Made by a program: the position numbers and the translations under genes
Source of the DNA: Piper betle
Taxonomy: Eukaryota; Streptophyta; Magnoliopsida; Piperales; Piperaceae
Assembly (NCBI GenBank): GCA_033002965.1
Contig: JAURVB010001798.1
Coordinates: 26,935 to 90,934, forward strand
DNA length: 64,000 bases
Direction of reading: 5' to 3'
Notes under the pieces: model-generated
What the model was told of the DNA's origin: nothing
What the model saw: the letters and a program-made list of their open reading frames with translations, nothing else
Databases searched by the model: none
In this document: positions 47,761 through 58,940 of the stretch, piece after piece
Position numbering within the stretch: the first letter of the stretch is position 1
Layout of the letters: each line of letters begins with the position of its first letter

Positions 47761-48370
47761 GTTAGGTCCAATGGACCATTGGGCTATCCAGTCAGAGACC
47801 CAAAGCCCAAAGTTTGGTCTGGTTGATATAATTTTTCTAGACCGTGGCCATTTCGAGTCCTTGACCTGTTATTGACTGCTTACTATTTTTCTACCGACCA
47901 TGATCGTGTCCTGATGACCTGGTGTGAAGTTCAACGCATTGAAAGTTCATTTGATCTTGATTCTATCCACTGATCTGAGAAGATTTATAGATAGCTTCCT
48001 CTACTTGGACTCACTTTAACTGTTGTCCTTGGACAATCCAAATTCGATTTTGTTCAAATATAAACAGTTCTAAAGGACCATTGGGTTTGTCTGCTCTGAG
48101 ACCAAAAGCCTAAAGTTGACGCTGGTTGGTCGAATTTTTCTACACCGTGGCCATATCTAGTTTGTGACCTATTAACCGCTTACTATTTTTTCCAATGATC
48201 GTGAATGTGTTCCATTGATGGCCAGCTGTGAAGTTCAATCCTTGAAAAGGTTATTCAATCTCAATTCTGTCCACCAATTTATGAGATTTGCAGACATCTC
48301 CCTCTACTCGGACTCATTGTAACCTAACCGTCCTTGATGATCCAAATTGAATTTTGTTTAAATATAGTTC
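47761..48370. repeat. Tandem duplication, 302-bp period, two copies
   Basis: Copies start at about 47761 and 48063. Shared blocks include GGACCATTGGG, GAGACC(C)AAA, TTTTTCTA(G/C)ACCGTGGCCAT, GTGAAGTTCAA and GATCCAAATT/AATCCAAATT. Roughly 80-85% identical by eye. Not coding. Confidence 0.75.
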
Positions 48371-49479
48371 TATTTTTGAAGGTCCAAATTAATACTATTT
48401 GATCTTTTTAGATTAATTTTAAAGGGTTTAAGTATTAAACTGTGATTCTCCCTTTTTCTTTTGGTAAAGATGGAAAATGATAATATAAGAAGAAGACATT
48501 GTTTTTGATTTTCATATTTTTAAGGTCGTAAGATTATAGCCTACATGGACTTTATGCTCGACGAACTTAATCGTGTCCATTTGGAATAGATTAATGATGT
48601 TTCCTATGAAAATTTTTCATAATCCAAGAGATGAGTTAGATATTTTTACTACAAGCAATAAAAATTAATTCTAGTTTCTCTTAGTTACAAGGTGATCATT
48701 AGGATTATCCATTTTACCACCACGAAAGGTTACCAGCCTTTGGTATAAGAGGGCAAATCTCTCCCATGTCATCGGACAAGCAAGCAAGCATGATTAGTAC
48801 ACTAACTTTTCAAAATCAACTTCTATGTACACGGTACAACAAACAATTACATTCACAATTCAAGGTAAGAAACGACAACAGAATTGTGCCAATTAATAGG
48901 CCCACTACGATGGTAGTGAAGCAAAATTAAATTCATGACAGTCAGGGTCTATTTAAGCCCTTGACCCAACTAATATAATAGACCCAACAATATGCTTATT
49001 TTCCATTAACCCATCATCCTAACAAGCTACTTACTCCACCTAACATTGACTATTAACAAACTATAAACTTACTTGAAAGGTTACATTGACTATTAATGGG
49101 CTATATAACTTTACTTACAATGATCAACTACGACAAATCCAACGAAAATATTAAAGCCCACAATATGTTTATTTTTCATTAACTCATTCCCTAACTGGGG
49201 CTTGCTTCACCTAACATAAAAGCGATGTATCATGGAAAAACTGAGAGCCTCCAAAAAATGAAGGAATTGCTCCATTTCCGCACAAAATTCTTTTCCTCTG
49301 TGTGCCAAACATTCTAATTACACTTTGAAAAATGATACATACAACAATTAAGATATTTCAGCATAAACATTTGGTTATCATGTAGAAAAAGATGTTGAAG
49401 TTGGAATTTCGAAGCTTGGGTTGCAAGAACCGATAGCAACCTAGCTTAAGTCAACAAGGAGAGGATACACAACGCGGCC
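48371..49479. other. Downstream flank of the CTR1 homologue
   Basis: No independent gene seen. 48955-49035 and 49090-49205 are imperfect repeats of each other (CAATATG(C/T)TTATTTT(C/T)CATTAAC). The 3' untranslated end of the CTR1 transcript probably reaches into 49250-49480; no polyadenylation site can be fixed. Confidence 0.4.
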
Positions 49480-49680
49480 CTGAGAATAACACAAAATTCT
49501 CATGGGTCAAACACTTTATCAGAAGCACAAATGAATAAAATTTAGCACTCAGCGGATAAACGATCGGTACCTTTGTAAACTGAACTGACCATATTACCTG
49601 GAAAAGATCTGAGCAAATGCTGCCCTTGCTCGCATTGCTTCAATGAGAACAGACAATCATTACAGGAATCATTTCACCTC
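49480..49680 (-). other. CTR1 homologue 3' UTR with a probable intron
   Basis: After the stop codon (49683-49681) the minus strand has a possible donor, CCAG|GTAATATGG at 49597, and an acceptor, ATTCTCAG|GGCCGCG ending at 49480, giving a 118-bp intron in the 3' untranslated region. This rests only on splice-site appearance. Confidence 0.35.
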
Positions 49681-52600
49681 TTACGTGAGAGGTGATATAT
49701 CTCCACGAATTGGCCGAGGCGTCGGAGGCTTTATCAAAGGTTTCAAACTTTCCATGATACCAACAAAAGAAGGTCGCCGCCAAGGGTCACTGTAACAAAA
49801 TGGAAGTGTTTCATTACTGTTAGAAGTCTTGTATACAGATAAAAAGAGATAAGTATACCCACTTACATAGCCCAACAAGATTCAATTAAAGTAGCTACTT
49901 GAGGGTTGATATCATTAGGAATTTCCAACCTCCTACTCTTAAATCCAACAGCAGCAACTACCTGAGAAGTTAGAAGAAAGAATACATTAAACATATTAAA
50001 AAAAAATAATCATCTAAATTCAAAGGCCCTAATGATATTAGAAATTTTCACAAGTTCTGCGCACAAGGATTTCATAAGCCACTTTTGAGGAGAAAAGAAC
50101 TATTCACACCAACATCTGACAGTAATAATAAGAGAAATCAACGCAAATGGAATATATTTTACATAAAAGCAAAGGTTACTATTAAAGATATGCAGGATTG
50201 ATGAATCCTCACCTTCCCACCATGTTAGTTACCAATTAAGCCAAGAAAAGGCACGGTAACCCAATTTACGATATTAAGCAAATATGATTTCCCAATGCAC
50301 AGGCTTTCTCTAATTCTAATAACATCAAGGATCTTGAACAAAGGTCCCAAATACAATAGCTTTTAGTAAACCTGGGCAGGATTTAAGTTACTCCATGGTT
50401 GTTGCAATGTTACCAGCTCCCACAAAATAACACCAAAGCTGTACACATCGGACTTCTCATTTGATGGCTCATCACGTAAAACCTCTGGTGCCATCCATTC
50501 GGGCTGACATAGGTGAAGGCAACAAATAATGTTTTTCAAAAAATCGAAATCACTACGGATATGCAAATTGTATTTTCTGTACTTACAGTCCCGGCAGCAG
50601 ATTTGGAGGAGAGGAATGTATTCTCCTTTAAACGGGAAAGACCAAAATCACAGACCTAGAAGACCAACTAAAATTTAGTGCAGCAGTTACATAAAACGAA
50701 CAGAACAACTTAGTTATTCAAATGTCATGCCATGATTTGAGCATGCTATTAGTCTTATAAAACCTATAAATGAGAGGCACAAAGTCATTTTTTAATTCCT
50801 ACAAGAGCACTCTAACATACCTTTACTGTGTATTTCCGATCAACCAAAAGATTTGGAGACTTCAAATCTCGATGAACTATTGGAGGGGTACGTTTATGAA
50901 GATAATTCATTCCCTTCGCCTTCATGATCCACAACATAAATTAAGTTACATAAGATTTTGAGGCCTCAGTAAAACTGTTGCAGGGCTTGATGCCAATATC
51001 AGATGACACTTGACAGTAAATTATTCCAGAAGTTAATCTTAAAGTTAAAGAAAAGATCCATTTCATAGAAGCATAACATACCACATCATAAGCCATATTT
51101 AGACGTCGTCTTTCATCCAAAACTTCTCTAACCCCAGATTTACGTAAAAGCCTATATAGGCTCCCTCTGCATATTTACATGAATATAGTATCAGTAACTG
51201 GAGGTCATGTACCACTGGTACACTCAAATATCTTAACATTGAAAACCTTGACAAATATTCTGTCACTATAGATAGATGTGGTGGCTGTGTAACTGCTCCC
51301 ATAAAGAGAACAATATTTGGGTGACGCAAGCGTTTCATTATGCTCACCTATCACAAGAAACATACAGTGATAGTTCATAATTTCATTAAATAATGGTCTC
51401 AAATAATAGGCATCAAGAAGATTCTAAAAGAAAGGCAAATGAATGTAGCTGGAGAAAATTTAACAGAAAGGTACTTCTCGTATAAACTCCTTAAATCGCT
51501 CTGCATGAAAATCCTGCTCCATAAGAATCTTCACAGCAACCTCCTAATAAAAGAAAGCCATATTTCATTTCTATAAAGACTCTTAATTGTTAATCTATTT
51601 AGCATGGAACCATAACAATGATGTTCATGAGAATTATATGAAAAGAATGACCACAACAAACTGTTTTATCAAAACACTTCTGTAGCATATTGGTGAACAG
51701 AAACTACTTCAAGTACTGAAAACAAATGAGGCACACTCAGAGTGTAGTACTTACAGAACCATGCCAATCAGCTCGATGGACTGTCCCAAAAGATCCTGGA
51801 GACAAGAAAGTTGGAATAATTGATAAATATACTAAACAACATGAATGGAAACATTTCCTCTAGGATGTGGGCAAATAAGTGAAAAAAAAAGTGACAATTA
51901 AAATACCAGCCCCTATTCTCTCTTTTAGTACAAGCTGATTCCATGGAATATCTAAATCTTCTATTTCTAGGGCCATATCTCTATCTGATCTACTTTGCCC
52001 AGCTTGGCTGTTTTCAAAGTGCCTTATCTCCATGTTTTTGTCATGCCTAGGATTTGAAGGCACTAAAATAGGAGGTATCTCTATGCATTTATTCCTCTGT
52101 ATCTGTTGTTCTTGTTCAGTAGCCAAAGAATTTTTAAAATTTCCAATCTGAGAAATATTTTGTCGAAGTCTCTGCTCTGGTTCATTTGGAAGATGAAGCA
52201 CCCGATTACCAGAACCCAGATTCTGATTACAAGAAAGATCTTCACCATCATTTTGCCCTAGAATCATAAAAATGGCAACTTTTAAATGACTATGATGCCC
52301 TCACAAATGGAACAGCCATTTCCATGTAAATAAAAGTTTTAAAAGATAATACTGAACTAATTACCCGTTGAAGTATCACCAAATATCTGATTTAGAGACT
52401 GGCAGTCTGAAAAGTATTGTTTGGCCATGGAACGAAAATCTTCAGCAATTTTAACAGATTTGAATTTTGGAAGACGCAAGGGAGAGCATATAGATATAGA
52501 CAAGGGACCATTCAACAAAGAATCAGGTTCGCTCAGATACCCTGGGTTCCCAATTAAATCAACCAAACACTCCCTGCCAATAATTATATGAAGTCAAATG

Positions 52601-55600
52601 CAGCTAAAAAACAACTAGTCAACAAAATTTACTCTGATTCTTTTAGCAGCAGAAGTGAGTAGACTGATCTAAATGGAATTTCATATAATAAAAGTTTTGA
52701 ACGGCAAAGAAAAAGTAAATACAATTGAGCCAGATCATTATTTTAAAGCACTTAAATAATACCCGCTTAAAGCAATACAAAGACTGAGGATAGAAGAAAA
52801 CGCGACCTGATATTTATCAAAAACACCAAAAAAAGAGGTTAAAAAAGGAAATAAAAAAGAGCGGACCAATTTCATCTAATATAGGAAAAGATAATATAGG
52901 AAAAAGATTAAACTAGTGAAGAACCGGTCTTTCATGGACTTGTGCAACAGTACAGTCAAACCAGTCAACAAAGCTTAGCAGTTCAATAGACAATTACATG
53001 GTCAAAAGCATTGCTTAATTGTACAAAAAGCCATGCCAAATTTTTTTTTAAAAAAATCATCTCAAAAAAGGCTGGGACACGAAAACTCGGGTAGCATATT
53101 TGTATGTACAAGCGGAGAAAAAAACCTTTTACAAATAAAATCCATAATTAAATTGCAAAGTAAAAAAAAGGTAGCCCTAACTGTGGTAATATAGTTGTCA
53201 ATTTTATTTTCATAGGTGCCATCCTTGTTAAGGGAAAATGCTGTGAATAAAATGCCTATACGTTCTTATCAGAATTGAAATTTGATTCAATTGAAGACTA
53301 TTTAATGGATTTCATTCAAAAAACAAAAGATTCAGACGCATACTTGTCCACATCAATCCGCACAAGACACGAGGAAGCATTATCGCTCTGACAGTACTTG
53401 CAACCTCTAGCAATCCGGCATGGTAAGTTAATAGCACCTGCTAATACCTATGAGAAATACAATTATAAAGTCTTACTGGGAAGTCCGAAAAGTCACAATT
53501 CCAATAAAAGCTGCCGACAAAATATTCAAGACTTTGTGTTCAGAAAATGTCATAATCATCACCAACACGTAGTCCAGCTATGCTAAGGCCAACATTATGG
53601 GTTTCTGAAACCAATTGATTTCTTTAATATTTAAATTGGCAAAACAAAAACCATTTATAATCAAAGTGGAGAGTCTTTACACTGCCTGCCCTTCTAAGCG
53701 CAGCATCAAGAAATTTTGCAGAAGTTATAAAACAAAAGTTATCAAGATATAAGAATACCACTCTAACCTTGAAGAGCAGAGCACGATGTATGCACAGTCC
53801 AAAAGATAGGCTGCTAGCTGGGAACACAATAGAGCCTCCATTGCCCTTAAGCATATCACAGCAATTTTTCCAGTGTGGTACTAAGGACTCTTCAGACAAA
53901 GCTGCACCCCTTGTAATTGAAAGAAAATTTCAGCACACAAGAAAGAATGGCAATGAATTATGAGTAGCAAAATACTTATTTACTGCCACCAAAAATGGCA
54001 TAGCCTTACCCCATCTGAGAGCAAACAAGGTTTGCAAGCTTGTGTACCACTTCTGTCGTAGTGAGGCAGCTGGATGATAAGGAAACTACCCTGCTCTCCA
54101 ATTCTCGTAAGGTGAGATCACTCCGCCTATCAATAGTAACTGCTTCAATTGATGACTTGTTTGGTTCAACTTCCTTAAGGGATTCAATAGATGGTAGTCG
54201 CCCGTTTTCATGTAAGTCACTGCAGAGAGTCCACACATACGGGTCCACTCCTTGAATCAGATAAAACCCGTCTGGTACTTTATCATAGTAAGATAAGCAT
54301 CCATTTACCTGGCAAATAGAAATTATAGAAAATGGCATTGCTCAGATATAAAGCAATCTTCTTTCAAATAAAATAAAATAAAAAGAGTAGGCATCTTGTT
54401 TAATTATAAAAGAGGTAGAGTTCACATTCAATTTTTGTTTTGAGTTTCCAGTCATATTATCATTTAAACATGAGAAGGAAGACATGATTCTACAGATTGA
54501 AAGAACACTTCCAGTGACAGCATTAAAAACAGGAATCATGCAAAAGGAAAACTGAAGATGTAGTTCAGCACTCTTGGAGAATGGGCCAAACTGAATAAAG
54601 AGGCCTTCATAATGCAATTCCTTGATTTAAAGATGTCCAAATTACATATATAATATAGGCTTTGGGAAAGTCTTACTTTTCGAACTAGCTTTCAAAGTAA
54701 GAGAGGCACGTGAAGGCTTATTGGATCTATATTGGCCAGTAACAAATAGTATCAAAGCCCAGGTTATAATCCTCAGACCTTGCCCAAATTTGAGTCTTCT
54801 AAAGCCTCACTGTAATATGTAGGCCTCAATTGTGTGAGGGAGAGATCATTTGGGTAACCTGATATATGAACGGTGAATCGACCATATAGCCCGAATACAA
54901 ATTGGCCATAGCATATAATGTATATATAGAGGGAGTTAGTCTACTGTAAGCTGCTTAGCAGGCAGCTACCCATTCCAAACCATGTGATAGACCTCGAGAT
55001 TTGAAATGCAAATCTTGAGGTCCATCACATGGTGGAGAAGTGTATGAGCTGCCTGTTTAGCAGCTCGTACTAGACAAATTTTATATTAAATCATACCAGT
55101 CTATACGGGGTACTGTACTTGTGTTTTATTTTCCAATTATTTTGTAATTGAGAGAATGAATTAAGTAGGAATTCTTTTATCTCATTTGAAACAATGTAAT
55201 TTGTATAATTATCCATGACTGTTTATGTCTCTAGCATGACCACTTGATGAAATGTGGAGGGAAGCTGGATAAATGGCTGATACTACTGGAAGGATTCCTC
55301 TTTGGCTGATAGGCACTGTAACCGGTATTTTTGTGATTGGTTTAATTGGTATTTTCTTTTACGGCTCATATTCTGGATTGGACTCATCCCTTATCTTACA
55401 ATAGGGATGGTATAGTAATAGTAATCGAGTGAACCGGATTGTAAACATGAAAGGGTAAGAACTTATCAGGGCCTTAGTCTCCCAAAATCTCCCAACACTC
55501 ATATCATAACACAAGGCAACTAAACAATAATTCCAAGTTCCACCAACAAATCCAAACTTTTGTAAACAGAGAGTTCCTAGTAATTGTCCAAACCTAATAA

Positions 55601-56304
55601 CCAAAACAATTTAAGCTTAAATCAATGATGGTTGGCTTGATACCGCTAAAATGTAATCCGCCAGCATATAGATTTATATAAACCCAAAATTCTCAACTGT
55701 GCCTAAGTAAGCGTACCCAAAATCGATGCGAAACCGATTCTGCGGAAGGAACGGGAGGGCCGAGCATGGAATCGTCGGGCCTAGGGGACAAGAAGTTGGG
55801 ATCATCGGCGCAGGTCGCCTCCGACGAGAGGCGCAAAGCAAGCGCCAGCTGCAACTGGTAGCTCTCCTCCGTCTGCTGCGCCCAGCTCTTGGACGATGAA
55901 GAACCTCCGGCCGGGCCGCCGGAGTCGGGGATGACCAAGTTGAACCGGCTGTCACCGCTCCCCCCACCTCCGCCCTTGAAGAACCCCGCCGCCGCATCGA
56001 GCGCGGGCCCGTACAGCTCCGACTCGCTCGCAGCGGCGCCGGAGAGCGTTGGGAGGTAGTACTCCCCGGAGAGCGAGCTCTCACCGAAGCTGCTGCCGCT
56101 TGACTGCCGCTGCAGCGAGGACCCGAGCAGCTGCCCGATCCGGCCGCCTCCGTCGGAGGGCCAGTCGAATCCGGCGCCGGGCTTCGCCTTGCTCTTGTCG
56201 CCGGAGAGCGACTCCAGGAACTTGAGCTGCAGCGGCGGGGGTTGGGGGTCGTCAGGGTTCTGGCTGAGGAGGGAGTAGTTGGATCGCCGCCCGGGCATTT
56301 CCAT
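49681..56304 (-). CDS. CTR1: CTR1-like Raf-type Ser/Thr protein kinase (negative regulator of ethylene signalling)
   Basis: Kinase that, in Arabidopsis, binds ER ethylene receptors and phosphorylates EIN2 to keep the pathway off. Exons (minus strand): 56304-55717, 54308-54010, 53909-53768, 53447-53344, 52573-52365, 52257-51907, 51795-51755, 51543-51475, 51347-51247, 51166-51082, 50919-50821, 50655-50587, 50503-50372, 49961-49867, 49789-49681. All introns are GT-AG, phases agree, and the total is 2493 nt, 830 residues plus stop. Start [15 protein letters not shown] matches the conserved N-terminus. The EDR1/CTR1 regulatory domain spans about 185-400, with the CN-box [12 protein letters not shown] at 351-362. 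Kinase domain about 557-815: GAGSFG 563-568, Lys583 in VAVKIL, HRD 679-681, DFG 699-701, APE 724-726. From memory, Arabidopsis CTR1 has Lys578, Asp676 and Asp694 and about 15 exons, so the offset is a constant five residues. No break is seen; the gene looks functional. Lineage label CTR1 rather than EDR1 rests on the N-terminus. Confidence 0.93.
54660..54900 (+). mobile_element. LTR-retroelement scrap in CTR1 intron 1
   Basis: TAGTATCAAAGCCCAGGTT at 54747-54765 resembles an iMet primer-binding site (TGGTATCAGAGCC...), followed by leader-like sequence. No LTR pair or TSD was found. Confidence 0.35.
54938..55077. mobile_element. Foldback (MITE-like) element in CTR1 intron 1
   Basis: Two ~60-bp inverted arms around a 5-base loop: CCATGTGATAGACCTCGAG ... 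pairs with CTTGAGGTCCATCACATGG, and AGCTGCTTAGCAGGCAGCT with AGCTGCCTGTTTAGCAGCT. Outer ends are GTCTA and TAGAC. Transcribed as part of the intron it would form a long hairpin. Confidence 0.75.
55130..55480 (+). other. Plastid DNA insertion (NUPT) in CTR1 intron 1
   Basis: Contains the complete psbJ reading frame with its upstream (psbL-psbJ spacer-like, TGTCTCTAGCATGACCACTT) and downstream (GAACCGGATTGTAAACATGAAAG) plastid-like flanks. Borders are approximate. It is plus-oriented, opposite to CTR1. Confidence 0.7.
55273..55404 (+). pseudogene. psbJ: Nuclear copy of plastid psbJ (photosystem II subunit J)
   Basis: In plastids PsbJ is a ~40-residue single-span membrane subunit of photosystem II. 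Here ATG at 55273 opens 43 codons: [20 protein letters not shown], then [20 protein letters not shown] and ILQ. All but a few residues match the plastid protein as I remember it: the usual GLGSSL end is GLDSSL, and the normal stop after the last Leu is lost, adding three codons before TAG at 55402-55404. It lies in a nuclear intron, antisense to CTR1, without plastid promoter context or a transit peptide, so it cannot act as the functional subunit. The low divergence suggests a fairly recent transfer. Confidence 0.88.
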
Positions 56305-56540
56305 GAAGGAGGAAGAAGGGAGGGAGGAGGGCGCCCTCTAGGAGAAGAGCATAGCGGCCGTGCGAACCCCAGGAGCGGCCATCTCAGGCGGTATCCGATC
56401 GGAATACGGCGGCGGTGGCGGGACGGCGCGGCCAGGAGAGAGGGGAAAGGGCGGAGAAATCGGGTCCTACTATTCCGCGGCTGCGCTTTCTGACAAAATA
56501 AAATTTTGACTCGTTTCAGCATTATTACAAATATGCGTCT
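56305..56540 (-). promoter_or_regulatory. 5' leader and proximal upstream region of the CTR1 homologue
   Basis: The GC-rich segment preceding the start codon (on the minus strand) is rich in purine and GC runs and fits a 5' untranslated leader. No TATA box can be assigned with confidence. A CACGTG (G-box) occurs at 56839-56844, about 535 bp upstream of the start, but inside a repeat. Confidence 0.4.
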
Positions 56541-56819
56541 TCATATTTCAAGTTTCCCAGATTTAGGGCCGTGCTTTACTTTAGCTCAAATTGAGTCCTT
56601 TGCCTTTGGCGGCGTTTGGCCTCCCGTTCCGAGCTCAGACTCGGCTTAGCCAACTTTACCTGCAAACTTTTCCTTGTTCTACGATTATCGTATCTTGACT
56701 CAACGTGGTTCTTAATAAATTTATTTTACTTATTAAAAAATAATAAAATATTAATTTATTCATTAATATTTTAAATAAAATATAAAATGATAAATCTATA
56801 TTTATATATAAAATTGAAG

Positions 56820-57360
56820 ATTTATAATCTGATGCTGTCACGTGTCATTTAACTATTTTACAATATTACATTTTTTTAAATAATAAAAATTTTACTTTTA
56901 TATTATAATCAGGATTTGTTTCGGTTCCTTTAGTATTTTTTTTATTATAATTAGGATTAATTCTGCCACATGTATTGTCATATGTCATCTAATTATTTTA
57001 TAATATTACTATTTATTTTTTATTAGTAAAAATTTTATTTTTCTATTTTAATTAAGATTTATTTCGAATCCTTTCATAATTTTCTATTGTAATTAGAATT
57101 TGTTTTATCGTATGTCATTCAATTATTTTATAACATCACCCTTTTATTTCCTATTAATTAAAATCTCATTTTTCTATTGTAATTATAATTTGTTAGTTAA
57201 ACGATTACTTTTCTATTGTAATTATAATTTGTTAGTTAACATATCACTTTTCTATTGTAATTATAATTTATTTTAAATCATTTAATGTTTTTTTATTATA
57301 ATTATAATTTATTTTGATTTCTATTATAATTAAGATTTATTTTGCATCCTTCGATTGTGT
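56820..57360. repeat. AT-rich tandem repeats upstream of CTR1 (~135-bp period plus shorter units)
   Basis: Three diverged copies start at about 56837, 56977 and 57107, each with (G)TCA(C/T)(G/A)TGTCAT, TTATTTTA(T/C)AA(T/C)AT(T/C)AC and TTTCTATTGTAATTA. 57160-57260 adds three copies of a ~46-bp unit, TTTCTATTGTAATTATAATT plus a spacer. Confidence 0.75.
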
Positions 57361-58484
57361 ATTGCACAGGTTAGTGGCTAGTTAAAGTGGAAAATTGGAT
57401 TAAAATATAAACGAGGAAGCAAATGGTCATTGTAGTTATATTTTTTAATTTTTAATTATCCTATAAATTGAAAAGAATCAGAATCATCAAAAACTTTGGT
57501 AACAAATTAAGCCTCATATTGACACTTAATAATCTTTAAGCGTATTAGAATAAGATAAGGCTTTTTATAATATTTTTGTTCATAGAGATAAAAGAAATTT
57601 TGTTAAGAAAAAAAGTTAAAAGCGTATGTAGAAAATGTAGAAATAGTTTTTAACCTAAGAAAATAATGTCGTAATAGACCTGTTCTCAGAGACAATAAAA
57701 TTATTACATACTTAAAAAAATAAAAAATAAAAATACTATCATATCTAAAAATATGAATGTAAAAAAAATTAAATATTCAATAATTCCGGTACCTATATAC
57801 TCATATTGGCATGGTTGGACCCGAGGACTTTAGTGATTGAAAATGCAAAAATTATACCCATCAAATGAATTGTCAACCTTCAGAGCCAAATTTGTCAAAG
57901 TCATGTTTTTCTTTCCAAACGGCCAACGATCCGAGTCGGCTTCCGTTTTTAATGGATACAATTATAAAATCCCAGCCCCATACCTGCGCAGTCAAAGAAA
58001 TTTAATGTTTACATGCTTCTGATATGTCCTCCCTCTTAGACGAAAGATAAAAGACGGTGCTAGACTCACCTTGGTTGAAGTATTGAACATAAAATGACGG
58101 TGCTAGACTCGTTGTTTGAGATTTTTTTTTTCAAAGCCGTGACTTCACATCATTGTGAACATTGGAAGAAACGGAGGCTTGGTAGGTAAACTGAGCATTA
58201 GATATTATCCACTTGGGAGTATAAATACATTAATACTATAAAAGCTAGCTAGTTTGTTTAAGACGATTGTAACAATCAAATTAAAGTGGCCTTCAACATG
58301 AACATATTATACTTGCTGCTCAGCCTCAGAGTGAGAAGGATGGAAAATGACATTTTGATTTGATAAACGCAGGCATACAATTAGCAAAAACTAAGTATAA
58401 TTGAATAAGTTAGCGTTTAAGACCAAAAAACTAAATATTATACAAGTTATTATATCTAATTTATAGTCAGAATCAAGTATATTT
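57361..58484. other. AT-rich spacer, no gene recognised
   Basis: Short open frames only; no structure beyond low-complexity A/T runs. Confidence 0.4.
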
Positions 58485-58940
58485 TAGGAGTGAGCATACT
58501 ACGGGTTGAACCAAAGAAACCAAATGAACCGAACCAAAATTGTCCGTTTGGTTCGGTTTTAAAATTATTTGGGGCGGTCAGTTTTACTATTGGGTAACCA
58601 AATCCAATTTAAAAAACTCGATTTGCAACTGAACCAAACAGAAATCGACCGAAAGACCAATTTTTTTTAAAAAAGACCTTAATTTTCATCTTTTATATGG
58701 GTTATCATTAGTTTATTTTAATTTATTTGAGAGTTTAATATAATATCTATGTATAAAATATTATTTAATATGATTATGATGGTTAAGTCAAGTTTATATT
58801 TTATTTAGTATTAAAACTAAAATTAAATTTAATATATTAGTTAAAATTTTGGTTCGGTAACCAAACCAAACCAACCGAATCCTATTTCGGTAGTTCTGTT
58901 CTATCATTTTGGAACCAAACCAACCAATTGATCACCCCTA
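58485..58940. mobile_element. hAT-type MITE (456 bp)
   Basis: Ends are imperfect inverted repeats: TAGGAGTGAGCATACT... on the left and, on the minus strand, TAGGGGTGATCAATTGG... on the right. The arms continue with GGTT(C/G)GGTTTGG-type words. Flanked by 8-bp near-identical repeats GTATATTT (58477-58484) and GTACATTT (58941-58948), the size expected for hAT. Non-coding, AT-rich centre. Confidence 0.75.

Noticed and set aside
55273..55404. psbJ as a working gene
   Set aside because: Nuclear intron context, antisense to CTR1, lost normal stop and no plastid promoter or targeting sequence; treated as a nuclear plastid insertion.
55674..56522. 282-codon open frame overlapping CTR1 exon 1
   Set aside because: It is another frame of the same GC-rich DNA; the conserved protein ([10 protein letters not shown]...) is in the other frame and joins exon 2 in phase.
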